A stretch of DNA of 64,000 nucleotides from Pseudomonas fluvialis (GTDB lineage Bacteria; Pseudomonadota; Gammaproteobacteria; Pseudomonadales; Pseudomonadaceae): the NCBI RefSeq assembly GCF_002234375.1, contig NZ_NMQV01000003.1, positions 124,001 through 188,000 on the forward strand, given 5' to 3'. Below, piece by piece: positions 35,290 through 43,571 of this stretch; position 1 is the first letter of the stretch; every line of letters starts with the position of its first letter. The position numbers were made by a program, and so were the translations under genes. A model generated the notes under the pieces. That model saw nothing but the letters and a program-made list of their open reading frames with translations, made no database searches and was not told where the DNA came from.

Positions 35290-37664
35290 CCCACCTGTCG
35301 CTGCGTCGTTCGCTGCCGCTGTTGCTGGGCTTGGGAGCCTTGCTGTTCAGCGTATTGCTGGTCACCACACTGCTGCCGCGTAGCCTGGATGAAGCGCAGC
35401 GTACCTGGCGCAACCACGTCAACCAGAGTCTGATCCTGCTGCAGAGCAGCCTGGCCGATCACCTGCGCCAGGGCCGCCAGGCCGAACTGGAGAACGATCT
35501 GGCCGATCTGGCCAGCCTGGCCGATGTGCGCTGGGCCATGGTCCTGGATGGCCGCCAGCAGGTGATCGCGGCGACCCGCCTGGGTTTGCGCCCTGGCCAA
35601 CTGGGCATACCGGATCAGGTCACGCTGGCCGGTTACGCGGTGGACAATCGCAGCGACTGGCTGGCGCATGGCGAGCAGCGCTTCCTGGCCATCTATCCAC
35701 TGGGGCGTGTCGATCTACAGGGCGCACCAAGCGGCGAGGTGCTGCTGGTCTCCCTGGACTTTGCCCCGGTGTTGCAGCATACCCGGAGCAATGCCTGGCT
35801 CTACCTCGGGCAGACCCTGTTGCTCTTGCTGTTGCTGGGCCTATTGCTCAATTACCTGTACAGCCGCCTGGTAACCCGCCGCCTGGCGCGCCTGGAGCAT
35901 GCGGCACGGCGCTTGGCCAGTGGCCAGTTGCAACAGCCGGCGGATGTCGACGGGACAGACGAGATTGGCCAGCTGGCGGCAACCTTCAACCAGATGATGG
36001 TGCAGCTGCAGGCGCGTCAGGCCGCCTTGCAGGAAAGCGAGGAGCTGCTGCGCAAGCTGATTGATGCCGCGCCGGTGGGCATGCTGGTGGTGGATGACGA
36101 GCTGCGCGTGATCCAGGCCAATCCCGCCGCGGCGGCGCTGTTTGGCTGTGCGGCCGAGGAGCTGCTCGGGCAGATCCCGGAAGACCGCCTGGTGCAGAGC
36201 AATGCCCGTCAACGCCTGCTGCAGGCGCCGCCCAGTCGTGCCGTGCAGCTCAATGCCTGGCGTGGTGACGAGCAGGTGCCGCTGGAAATCAGCCTGACGC
36301 CCTTCCAGCGGCATGGCCAGTCGCTGCGCCTGGTGTTGTTGCGCGATATCAGCGAGCGTCTGCAGGCTGAGCAGCGCCTGCGTTTTCTGGCGCATTTCGA
36401 TCCGCTGACCCGCCTGGCCAATCGCAACTATGTCCAGCAGCGTCTGGAGCAGTTGCTGGATGCGCGTTGTCCGCTGAGTCTGCTGTTTCTCGATATCGAC
36501 CATTTCAAACGCATCAATGACAGCCTGGGCCACGAGATTGGTGACCGCCTGCTGGTGGAAATTGCCGAGCGCCTGGGCACTTTGCTACCCGAGCGTGCCT
36601 TGCTGGCCCGCTCTGGCGGCGACGAGTTTGTCCTGCTCCTGGAAGGCTTCGCGGAGGAGCCGGCTATGCAACTGGCCGAGCGTCTCTGCCTGCTGTTCGA
36701 GCAGCCGTTCCGAGTGCGTCAGTACCAGTGCCGGGTATCCGCGAGTATCGGCCTGGCGGTGGCCAGCGGTCAGCCGGGTAGCGCCAGTGAGTTGCTCAAG
36801 CAGGTCGACCTGGCGCTGTACGCGGCCAAGGATGCCGGTCGCAACCGGGTGGCCTGTTTCACGCCGCAGCTGGCCGAGGCCGTCGAGGATCGCCAGCAGC
36901 TCGAAGAAGAGCTGCGCCAGGCCCTGCAGCATGATGAACTGGTGCTGCACTATCAGGCCAAGGTCGATGGCCAGGGGCGGGTCAAAGCCATGGAAGCGTT
37001 GCTGCGCTGGCAGTCGCCCGGTCGCGGTCTGGTGCCACCCAACCAGTTCATCCCGGTGCTCGAAGAAAGCGGCCTGATCATCGAGGCGACACGCTGGGTG
37101 TTCCGTCAGGCCTGCCGACAGGCGCGCCTCTGGGCCGAGCAGGGCGCTAGCCTGCGCGTGGCGGTCAACCTGTCGCCGCTGGACTTTCGCCAGGGCGATC
37201 TGGCCGGCAGCCTGCTGCAGATCCTTGCCGAGGAAGGCGCAGAGAGCGACTGGCTGGAGCTGGAAGTCACCGAAAGCGCCCTGCTGGATGCCGATGCCAG
37301 TGTGCTCAGTTGCCTGCAGCGTCTGCGTGCAGCGGGGCTGCCGCTGTTTCTCGATGATTTCGGTACCGGTTATGCCTCGCTCAGCTACCTGCGTCGCTTC
37401 CCCTTCGATGGCATCAAGATCGATCGTCAGTTCGTCAGTGGCCTGCCCGACTGTACGCAATCGGTGGCGCTGGTGCGTGGCATGCTGACCATGGCTCACC
37501 AGTTGGGCCTGCAGGTCGTCGCCGAAGGCGTGGAAAACGAACGTCAGGCGGCCTTCCTGCGCCTCAATGGCTGTAACCAGCTACAGGGCTTCTATTACGC
37601 GCGACCGCTGCCAGCGGCGCAGTGCCAGGCTCAGGGATGCCTGGTTGGGGTGCAGGGGTCGTAG
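35283..37664 (+). CDS. Membrane HAMP-PAS-GGDEF-EAL protein
   Basis: A 793-aa c-di-GMP enzyme. It has a membrane helix at about residues 10-31, a periplasmic domain to about 180 and a second helix at about 183-203. A HAMP segment follows, then PAS (about 260-360), GGDEF (intact GGDEF in ARSGGDEFVLL) and EAL. The EAL domain keeps EALLRW, the Glu of LEVTES, DDFGTGYASL, the Lys of GIKIDRQF and the Glu of AEGVEN, so phosphodiesterase activity is likely. Both activities could be present. ATG 35283 is used; the overlap with the binding-protein gene points to a functional pair. Confidence 0.92.
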   Translation: MLTHLSLRRSLPLLLGLGALLFSVLLVTTLLPRSLDEAQRTWRNHVNQSLILLQSSLADHLRQGRQAELENDLADLASLADVRWAMVLDGRQQVIAATRLGLRPGQLGIPDQVTLAGYAVDNRSDWLAHGEQRFLAIYPLGRVDLQGAPSGEVLLVSLDFAPVLQHTRSNAWLYLGQTLLLLLLLGLLLNYLYSRLVTRRLARLEHAARRLASGQLQQPADVDGTDEIGQLAATFNQMMVQLQARQAALQESEELLRKLIDAAPVGMLVVDDELRVIQANPAAAALFGCAAEELLGQIPEDRLVQSNARQRLLQAPPSRAVQLNAWRGDEQVPLEISLTPFQRHGQSLRLVLLRDISERLQAEQRLRFLAHFDPLTRLANRNYVQQRLEQLLDARCPLSLLFLDIDHFKRINDSLGHEIGDRLLVEIAERLGTLLPERALLARSGGDEFVLLLEGFAEEPAMQLAERLCLLFEQPFRVRQYQCRVSASIGLAVASGQPGSASELLKQVDLALYAAKDAGRNRVACFTPQLAEAVEDRQQLEEELRQALQHDELVLHYQAKVDGQGRVKAMEALLRWQSPGRGLVPPNQFIPVLEESGLIIEATRWVFRQACRQARLWAEQGASLRVAVNLSPLDFRQGDLAGSLLQILAEEGAESDWLELEVTESALLDADASVLSCLQRLRAAGLPLFLDDFGTGYASLSYLRRFPFDGIKIDRQFVSGLPDCTQSVALVRGMLTMAHQLGLQVVAEGVENERQAAFLRLNGCNQLQGFYYARPLPAAQCQAQGCLVGVQGS

Positions 37665-37667
37665 CGC

Positions 37668-38411
37668 GTGTTCGAGATTGCCCTGTTGCTGGGCGCCGGC
37701 CTGCTGGCCGGTGCGATGAACGCCCTGGCCGGTGGTGGTACTTTCTTTTCCTTCCCGGCGCTGTTGGCCATCGGCTTGCCGCCGATCACCGCCAATGCCA
37801 CCAATGCCGTGGCCCTGTGGCCGGCGAGTATGGCCGGTGCCTGGGCGGCACGCGCGCGGCTGGCCGAACTGCGCGACTATCTCTGGCCTCTGCTGCTGGC
37901 GGCCCTGCTCGGCGGTTTGGGCGGTGGCTTGCTGCTGCTGGCTGGTGGGGATGAACTGTTCGCCGGGCTGATCCCCTGGTTGCTGTTGCTGGCTACCCTG
38001 CTGTTTGCTGCCAGTCCCTGGCTGAGTCGCTGGCGTGCCGGCGCTAGCGACGTGCCGGCGCATGGCCCAGGATCATTGACCGGTCATCTGCTGGTGTCCC
38101 TGTATGGCGGCTACTTCGGCGCCGGCATGGGGATCCTGCAATTGGCCGCGTTGAGCATCGAGGGCCACCCGCTGGCGCGTGCCAATGCCCTGAAGAATCT
38201 GCTGTCGGCGGTGATCTATAGCGTTGCCAGCCTGACGTTCCTGTTCGCCGGGCGGGTCAGCCTGTATCCCTTCCTGCTGCTGCTGGGCGGCGCCACGCTG
38301 GGAGGATACCTGGGCGGGCGCCTTGGCGAGCGCCTGTCGCCACGCCTGCTGCGGGCTCTGGTCCTGCTGATCGGCAGCCTGATGACGGGCTACTATTTCA
38401 CCGTCGATTGA
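37668..38411 (+). CDS. TSUP-family permease (TauE/SafE)
   Basis: An inner-membrane protein of 247 aa with about eight helices in two repeats. Each repeat begins with a glycine-rich motif (GAMNALAGGGTFFSFPAL, and YGGYFGAGMGILQLAAL), as in TauE/SafE proteins that move sulfite, sulfoacetate or other organic anions. The GTG at 37668 starts 3 bp after the stop of the GGDEF-EAL gene, so the two may be co-transcribed. The substrate is unknown. Confidence 0.88.
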   Translation: MFEIALLLGAGLLAGAMNALAGGGTFFSFPALLAIGLPPITANATNAVALWPASMAGAWAARARLAELRDYLWPLLLAALLGGLGGGLLLLAGGDELFAGLIPWLLLLATLLFAASPWLSRWRAGASDVPAHGPGSLTGHLLVSLYGGYFGAGMGILQLAALSIEGHPLARANALKNLLSAVIYSVASLTFLFAGRVSLYPFLLLLGGATLGGYLGGRLGERLSPRLLRALVLLIGSLMTGYYFTVD

Positions 38412-38483
38412 CCGCGGCGGTTTGCCCGGCATGCCGGCCTCTGCTAGTGTCGCGCCGGTTTTCGCCCTGCCGAGTATTGCCCC

Positions 38484-38720
38484 ATGGCCCGTAAAAAAGC
38501 CCCGCTGGATTTCGAAACGGCGCTTGCCGAACTGCAAACGCTGGTCGAGCGCCTGGAAAGTGGCGAGTTGCCGCTGGAAGAGTCGCTGACGGCCTTCGAA
38601 CAGGGGGTGCGGCTGACCCGTGACTGCCAGGATGCGCTGAATCAGGCGGAGCAGAAGGTTCAGCAACTGCTCGAGCGCGATGGCGAGGTGCAGCTCAGCC
38701 CCTTCGAGGTCGAGCCATGA
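38484..38720 (+). CDS. xseB: Exodeoxyribonuclease VII small subunit
   Basis: A 78-aa helical protein that assembles with XseA into the single-strand-specific exonuclease VII. The motif [27 protein letters not shown] is characteristic (shown here in part by FETALAELQ and [16 protein letters not shown]). The stop overlaps the ispA ATG as ATGA. The pairing of xseB with ispA is conserved in gammaproteobacteria. Confidence 0.95.
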   Translation: MARKKAPLDFETALAELQTLVERLESGELPLEESLTAFEQGVRLTRDCQDALNQAEQKVQQLLERDGEVQLSPFEVEP

Positions 38721-39613
38721 GCGAGGCCTTGCAGCAGTATCAGGCGCGCTGCCAGGCGCGTGTCGATGCGGCCCTGCAGGCGTTGCTGCAGGCGCCTCTC
38801 GGTGAGTTGGAGCGCCTGTATGCCGCCATGCGCTACAGCGTGGTCAATGGTGGCAAGCGTGTCCGTCCGCTGTTGGTGTATGCCGCCTGCGAGGCGCTGG
38901 GCGGGCAGGCCGCACAGGCTGATGCCGGCGCCTGCGCGGTGGAGCTGATCCATGCCTATTCGCTGGTGCACGATGACCTGCCGGCGATGGACGATGACGA
39001 CTTGCGACGTGGCCAGCCGACTACCCACCGGGCGTTTGACGAGGCCGCGGCGATTCTCGCCGGTGACGGCTTGCAGAGCCTGGCCTTTGCCGTGCTCGCC
39101 GATGCCGCGCACAACCCGCAGCCGGCTGAACTGCGCTTGCAGATGGTCGCCGAGCTGGCGCGTGCTGCCGGCCCGGCCGGCATGGTCGGCGGCCAGGCCA
39201 TCGACCTCGGTGCGGTGGGCGTGCAGCTCGATCAGGCCGGACTGGAGCTGATGCACCGGCACAAGACCGGGGCGCTGATCGAGGCCAGTGTGTGCCTGGG
39301 GGCGCTAGCCAGCGGCCAGGCCGGGGCGGAGCAGCTGCAGGCCTTGCAGCGCTATGCCGCGGCGATCGGCCTGGCTTTCCAGGTGCAGGACGACATCCTC
39401 GACGTGGAAAGCGACACCGCCACCCTGGGCAAGACCCAGGGCAAGGACCAGGCCCATGACAAGCCGACCTACCCGGCGCTGCTTGGTCTGGCCGGCGCCA
39501 AGGCCTATGCGGCGAGCCTGTGCGACGAGGCGCTGCAGGCGCTGGCTGCCTTCTCCGGCGAGGCGGATGCCTTGCGCGAGCTGGCGCGCTACATCATCGC
39601 GCGCCGTCACTGA
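38717..39613 (+). CDS. ispA: Farnesyl diphosphate synthase (geranyltranstransferase)
   Basis: Condenses dimethylallyl and isopentenyl diphosphates into C15 farnesyl diphosphate, precursor of quinones and undecaprenyl carrier. The 298 aa match the family. The first Asp-rich motif is in [16 protein letters not shown] and the second is DDILD, followed by TLGKTQGKD. The NGGKRVRP substrate motif is present. In many pseudomonads dxs follows directly, but here a convergent HPP/CBS gene begins after 6 bp. Confidence 0.96.
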   Translation: MSEALQQYQARCQARVDAALQALLQAPLGELERLYAAMRYSVVNGGKRVRPLLVYAACEALGGQAAQADAGACAVELIHAYSLVHDDLPAMDDDDLRRGQPTTHRAFDEAAAILAGDGLQSLAFAVLADAAHNPQPAELRLQMVAELARAAGPAGMVGGQAIDLGAVGVQLDQAGLELMHRHKTGALIEASVCLGALASGQAGAEQLQALQRYAAAIGLAFQVQDDILDVESDTATLGKTQGKDQAHDKPTYPALLGLAGAKAYAASLCDEALQALAAFSGEADALRELARYIIARRH

Positions 39614-39619
39614 GGCGTT

Positions 39620-40708
39620 TCAGCGCAGCAGTTGCTCCTGCAGGGCGCCGATCAGGTCGCTCTGACTGACGATGCCGACCAGGCGCTGCTGGTCGTCGAG
39701 CACCGGCAGGCTGTGCAGTCCCTGGCTGGACAGCAGGCCGATCATTGCGCTGACTGACTGCGTCTCCTGCACGCTGCGCACCGGGGTACTCATCAGCTCG
39801 GCCACACGCAATGGCTGGCGCAGTCCCCAGGCCAGCTGTCGGCGCACGCCACGCGGCCGGCTGAGCAGGTCGACCAGGCTGACCACACCGACCAGCCGGG
39901 CCTGTTCGTCGAGCACCGGCAGGCTGCGGATACGATGCCGACGCAACATCGCCATGGCTTGCGTGCGGCTGGCCTGCGGGCTGATCCAGCGCAGGTCGCG
40001 GGACATGATGTGGCGGGCCTGCAGGTCGCCGACCCGGCGGCGCAAGGCCAGCTGCTCGCCAGCCTGCAGCAGGCGGGCCAGCTCCTCCGGGGTGATGTCC
40101 ACGAAGGCATCGAATTCGGCGAGTACCTGCTCCAGGTCGTCACTGGAAATACCCGCCCTGCCTTGCGGTGGCGGGTCCTGCGTAGCGTGGCGCGGCTCGT
40201 TGGTGCGGCGCAGCGGATAGGGCGAACCGCTGAGGTTGAGATAGCACAATGCACAGCCCAGCAGGCAGGCCAACATCACTAGCAGCGCTAGCAGCACGCC
40301 TGGGCCCTGACCGGCCATGGGTGGTTCGGCCAGGGCCAGCACCACCGCCAGCGCGCCGGCGGGTGGGTGTACGCAACGCAGCAGGCTCATCAACAGCAGG
40401 CTCATGCCCAGTGCCAGCCCAGCCAGCCATAGGCTGGGTAGTTGCAGGCTGTTCAGCAACAGTGCCAGCGGCGCGCTGCACAGGTAGCTGCCGAGCAGCG
40501 CCCAGGGCTGCGCCAGGGCGCCGGAGGGGACGGCAAACAGCAGCAGGGCCGACGCAGCCAGTGGGCCGAGCAGATGCAGCAGGCTCAGGTTGTCCAGCCA
40601 GTAGCTACCCAACAGACTGCACAGGGCCAGGCTGGCAGCGCAGCCGAGGCTGGCACGCAGGGCGTGGCGCAGGTTGCTGACCTGGAGAATGTCAAACAGG
40701 CGTGGCAC
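39620..40708 (-). CDS. HPP-family membrane protein with two CBS domains
   Basis: A protein of about 362 aa. The N-terminal half has four to five hydrophobic helices of the HPP family, with the HPPAGA motif. A cytoplasmic helical linker follows, then two CBS domains (about residues 220-275 and 300-360) that probably bind adenine nucleotides. HPP proteins have been tied to nitrite transport in plastids and cyanobacteria; the role in Pseudomonas is unproved. Start is uncertain: GTG 40708 has a GGAA upstream, and TTG 40726 is also open. It converges on ispA. Confidence 0.8.
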   Translation of the reverse strand: MPRLFDILQVSNLRHALRASLGCAASLALCSLLGSYWLDNLSLLHLLGPLAASALLLFAVPSGALAQPWALLGSYLCSAPLALLLNSLQLPSLWLAGLALGMSLLLMSLLRCVHPPAGALAVVLALAEPPMAGQGPGVLLALLVMLACLLGCALCYLNLSGSPYPLRRTNEPRHATQDPPPQGRAGISSDDLEQVLAEFDAFVDITPEELARLLQAGEQLALRRRVGDLQARHIMSRDLRWISPQASRTQAMAMLRRHRIRSLPVLDEQARLVGVVSLVDLLSRPRGVRRQLAWGLRQPLRVAELMSTPVRSVQETQSVSAMIGLLSSQGLHSLPVLDDQQRLVGIVSQSDLIGALQEQLLR

Positions 40709-40792
40709 GTGAAGGGTTTCCGGCAAAGGGGCGCAGTCTGCCAGATGTTGCGCCGCGCACCAAATGGGTGCTTTTACCGAAGAGGGTGAAAG

Positions 40793-41722
40793 TTATTCAT
40801 CCACGGCCTGGCGCTGCGCCAGCTCCAGCAGGGTTTGGCGCAGCCAGCGATGCGCCGGATCGTTGTCCAGGCGACGTGCCCAGTACAGGTTGAGGGTTAC
40901 CGCGGGCAGGGCGATGGGCATGTCCAGCAGGCGGTTGCCCAGTCCGGCGTTGAGCAGTTCGGCATAGCGTCGTGGCAGGCTGAGCAGCCAGCCGCGCTGG
41001 CGGACCAGCAGGGCGGCTGACAGGTAGTGCTGGCAGCGTTGCCGCACCTGGCGTTGCAGGCCCTGCTGGGCGAGGGCCAGGTCTTCCACGCAGAGGCCGC
41101 GGCGCCGCGAGGTGACGGCGACATGCTCGGCCTGCAGGTAGCGCGCGGCATCCAGCTCGCCGGCAAACCCGGCGGGGGCCATCACACACAGCGGCTCCTG
41201 CAGCAACTGGCACTGGCGCAGCTCGGTGTCGGTGGGGCGGGCGATTTCCACGGCCAGGTCGATCCGTCCCAGTTCCAGTTCGCGGCGCAGCTCGGCCCAG
41301 TGCAGGCTGCTGCTATGCACCTGGAGCAACGGGGCTTGCTCGGCGAGGCAGGCGATGGCCTGCGGCAGCAGCAGCGGTTCCATCTGTTCCGGCATGTTCA
41401 GGCGTACGCGCCGGCGCGCCTGAGCTGGGTCGAAGCTTTGCAGGGTGCGCAGGCTGTCTTGCAGGCTGTCCAGGGCGTCGAGAATGCCCGGGGCCAGCTG
41501 CTCGGCCAGCGGGGTAGGCAGTACGCCACGCCCTTCGCGAATGAACAGCGGGTCGCCGAGCTGCTCGCGCAGGCGGGCCAGGGCGTGGCTTACCGCCGAC
41601 TGGCTGAGGTGCAGCAGCTGGGCGGCACGCGTCAGGTTGCGCTGCTGATAGATCATCGCGAATACGCGGAACAGGTTAAGGTCGAGGCGGCCGAGCAGGC
41701 CGCTTTCATGCGCAGTTTTCAT
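40793..41722 (-). CDS. LysR-family transcriptional regulator
   Basis: A 309-aa regulator. The N-terminal helix-turn-helix (LTRAAQLLHLSQSAVSHALARLR) is preceded by LDLNLFRVFAMIY, typical of LysR proteins. The C-terminal effector domain runs from about residue 95 (RRVRLNMPEQMEPLLLPQ). It is divergent from the acyl-CoA ligase gene across a 157-bp gap with palindromic sites. It is therefore the likely controller of the ligase-carboxylase operon. The co-inducer is unknown. Confidence 0.88.
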   Translation of the reverse strand: MKTAHESGLLGRLDLNLFRVFAMIYQQRNLTRAAQLLHLSQSAVSHALARLREQLGDPLFIREGRGVLPTPLAEQLAPGILDALDSLQDSLRTLQSFDPAQARRRVRLNMPEQMEPLLLPQAIACLAEQAPLLQVHSSSLHWAELRRELELGRIDLAVEIARPTDTELRQCQLLQEPLCVMAPAGFAGELDAARYLQAEHVAVTSRRRGLCVEDLALAQQGLQRQVRQRCQHYLSAALLVRQRGWLLSLPRRYAELLNAGLGNRLLDMPIALPAVTLNLYWARRLDNDPAHRWLRQTLLELAQRQAVDE

Positions 41723-41780
41723 GGTCTGGCTCGCAGCTCACGGAAACCTCACGCTATCAGCCAGGCATGCCTTGGTAATC

Positions 41781-41815
41781 ATGCATCAGCTGCATGGATA
41801 GCAATGCATAAGCAT
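41781..41815. promoter_or_regulatory. Putative LysR operator
   Basis: Two nearby palindromes lie between the divergent genes: ATGCATCAGCTGCAT (41781-41795, arms ATGCA/TGCAT) and ATGCATAAGCAT (41804-41815). Their position about 65-100 bp before the ligase start suits LysR binding and activation sites. Confidence 0.5.
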
Positions 41816-41879
41816 CAGTTCTCCCAGGGCGCCTGGCTGCCTAGCATGGCGGCAAACAACAACAGGCGGAGCCCTTGCC

Positions 41880-43571
41880 ATGGACGAACAGACCTACCTT
41901 GCCCAACTCGACCAGCTCCAGCAGGCTCACTGGCCGGCCGGGGTGCCGCGTCAGGTGCATTACCCGCTGGGTGAGCAGCCGCTCTGCGACTACCTGCGCA
42001 CCTGGGCGCGCCAGCAGCCCGAGGCCATCGCCCTGGACTTCTACGGGTACAGCCTGAGCTGGGCCGAGCTGGACCACCTCTCCGACCGCTGCGCGGCGCT
42101 ACTGGTCGAGCTGGGCGTGCAGCCGGGTGACCGCGTCGCCCTGTTCATGCCCAACTGCCCGCAGCTGCACATCGCCTTTTACGGGCTGCTCAAGTGTGGC
42201 GCGGTATATGCGCCGGTCAGTCCGCTGAGCAAGGCGCTGGAGCTGAGTTATCAGCTCAAGGACAGCGGCGCCCGGGTCATTCTCTGTTTCGATCAGCTGC
42301 TGCCGGTGGTGCGTGCGGTGCGCGAGGACTGCGCGCTGCGCCATGTGCTGGCCACCAGCCTCAGCGAACTGCGCCCGGAGCAGCCGAGCATTCCCGTACC
42401 CGATCTGCTGCTGGCAGCGAAAGTCAGCGGCGATGACTTTCTCGACTTCTACGCGGCGCTGGCCGCCTGCACGGCAGCAGCACCGACGCACCGTGTGCAG
42501 CTGGATGATCTCGCCGCGCTGAACTACACCGGCGGCACCACCGGCCTGCCCAAGGGCTGCATGCACAGCCATCGCGACATGCTCTACACCTGCGCCAGCT
42601 TTGTGCCGACGGCCATGCACTTGCAGGCCGATAGCGTATTGCTGAATTTCCTCCCGGAATTCTGGATCGCCGGGGAAAACGCCGGCCTGCTGTTCCCGGT
42701 ATTCGCCGGTTGCCGCCTGGTGTTGCTGGCACGCTGGGATGCCACGGCCTTCATGGCCGCCGTGCAGCACTACCGGGTCAGCCACTGTGGTCTGCTGGTC
42801 GACAGCGCCGCCGAGGTGCTCGACCACCCGCAGGTGGCTGACTACGACCTGCGCTCGCTGCAGCGCACCGGGAGCATTTCCTTCATCAAGAAACTGACCC
42901 GCGACTACCGCGCGCGCTGGCGCGCACTGACCGGCTGCACGCTGTTCGAGTTCAGCTTTGGCATGACCGAAACCCACACCTGCGACACCTTTACCTGGGG
43001 CCTGCAGGACGCCGACTTCGACCTCACCAGCGCGCCGACCTTCGTCGGCCTGCCGGTGCCCGGCACCCAGTTCAAGGTCTGCGACTTCACCACGGGCGAG
43101 CTGCTGCCGTTGGGCAGCGAAGGCGAGCTGTGCCTGCGCAGCCCGGCGCTGATGCACGGCTACTGGCAACGCCCGGAAGAATCCGCCGCCGCGCTGAGGG
43201 AAGGCTGGCTGCACACCGGCGACCTCGGCCAGATCACCACGCAGGGTTTCATCCGCTACCTCGGCCGGCGCAAGGAAATGCTCAAGGTCAACGGCATGAG
43301 CGTGTTCCCCAGCGAGCTGGAGGCCCTGCTTGGCCAGCACCCGGCCCTGCTGGCCAGCGCGGTGATCGGCCGCCCTGACGCGCTGCGCGGCCAACAGCCG
43401 GTGGCCTTCGTCGTGCTCAAGCCCGGCCGCAGCGAAGATGCCGAGACCCTGACCGCGTGGTGCAGGGAGGCCATGGCCAGCTACAAGGTGCCGGAAATCC
43501 GCGTGGTCGCGGCGCTGCCGATGACCGCCACTGGCAAGGTGAAGAAGAACGAACTGGAGAGCCTGCTGTGA
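41880..43571 (+). CDS. Acyl-CoA ligase (AMP-binding, fatty-acyl type)
   Basis: An ANL-superfamily enzyme of 563 aa that activates a carboxylic acid to its CoA thioester through an acyl-adenylate. The P-loop-like motif is YTGGTTGLPKGCMHSH, the A5 motif is FSFGMTETH, and the A7-A8 region is HTGDLGQ followed by GRRKEMLKVNGMSVFPSELE. The catalytic lysine is in ATGKVKKNEL. No signal peptide. The stop overlaps the GTG start of the carboxylase (GTGA), so the two enzymes are translated together and may act in sequence. The chain length of the substrate is not set by sequence. Confidence 0.9.
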   Translation: MDEQTYLAQLDQLQQAHWPAGVPRQVHYPLGEQPLCDYLRTWARQQPEAIALDFYGYSLSWAELDHLSDRCAALLVELGVQPGDRVALFMPNCPQLHIAFYGLLKCGAVYAPVSPLSKALELSYQLKDSGARVILCFDQLLPVVRAVREDCALRHVLATSLSELRPEQPSIPVPDLLLAAKVSGDDFLDFYAALAACTAAAPTHRVQLDDLAALNYTGGTTGLPKGCMHSHRDMLYTCASFVPTAMHLQADSVLLNFLPEFWIAGENAGLLFPVFAGCRLVLLARWDATAFMAAVQHYRVSHCGLLVDSAAEVLDHPQVADYDLRSLQRTGSISFIKKLTRDYRARWRALTGCTLFEFSFGMTETHTCDTFTWGLQDADFDLTSAPTFVGLPVPGTQFKVCDFTTGELLPLGSEGELCLRSPALMHGYWQRPEESAAALREGWLHTGDLGQITTQGFIRYLGRRKEMLKVNGMSVFPSELEALLGQHPALLASAVIGRPDALRGQQPVAFVVLKPGRSEDAETLTAWCREAMASYKVPEIRVVAALPMTATGKVKKNELESLL

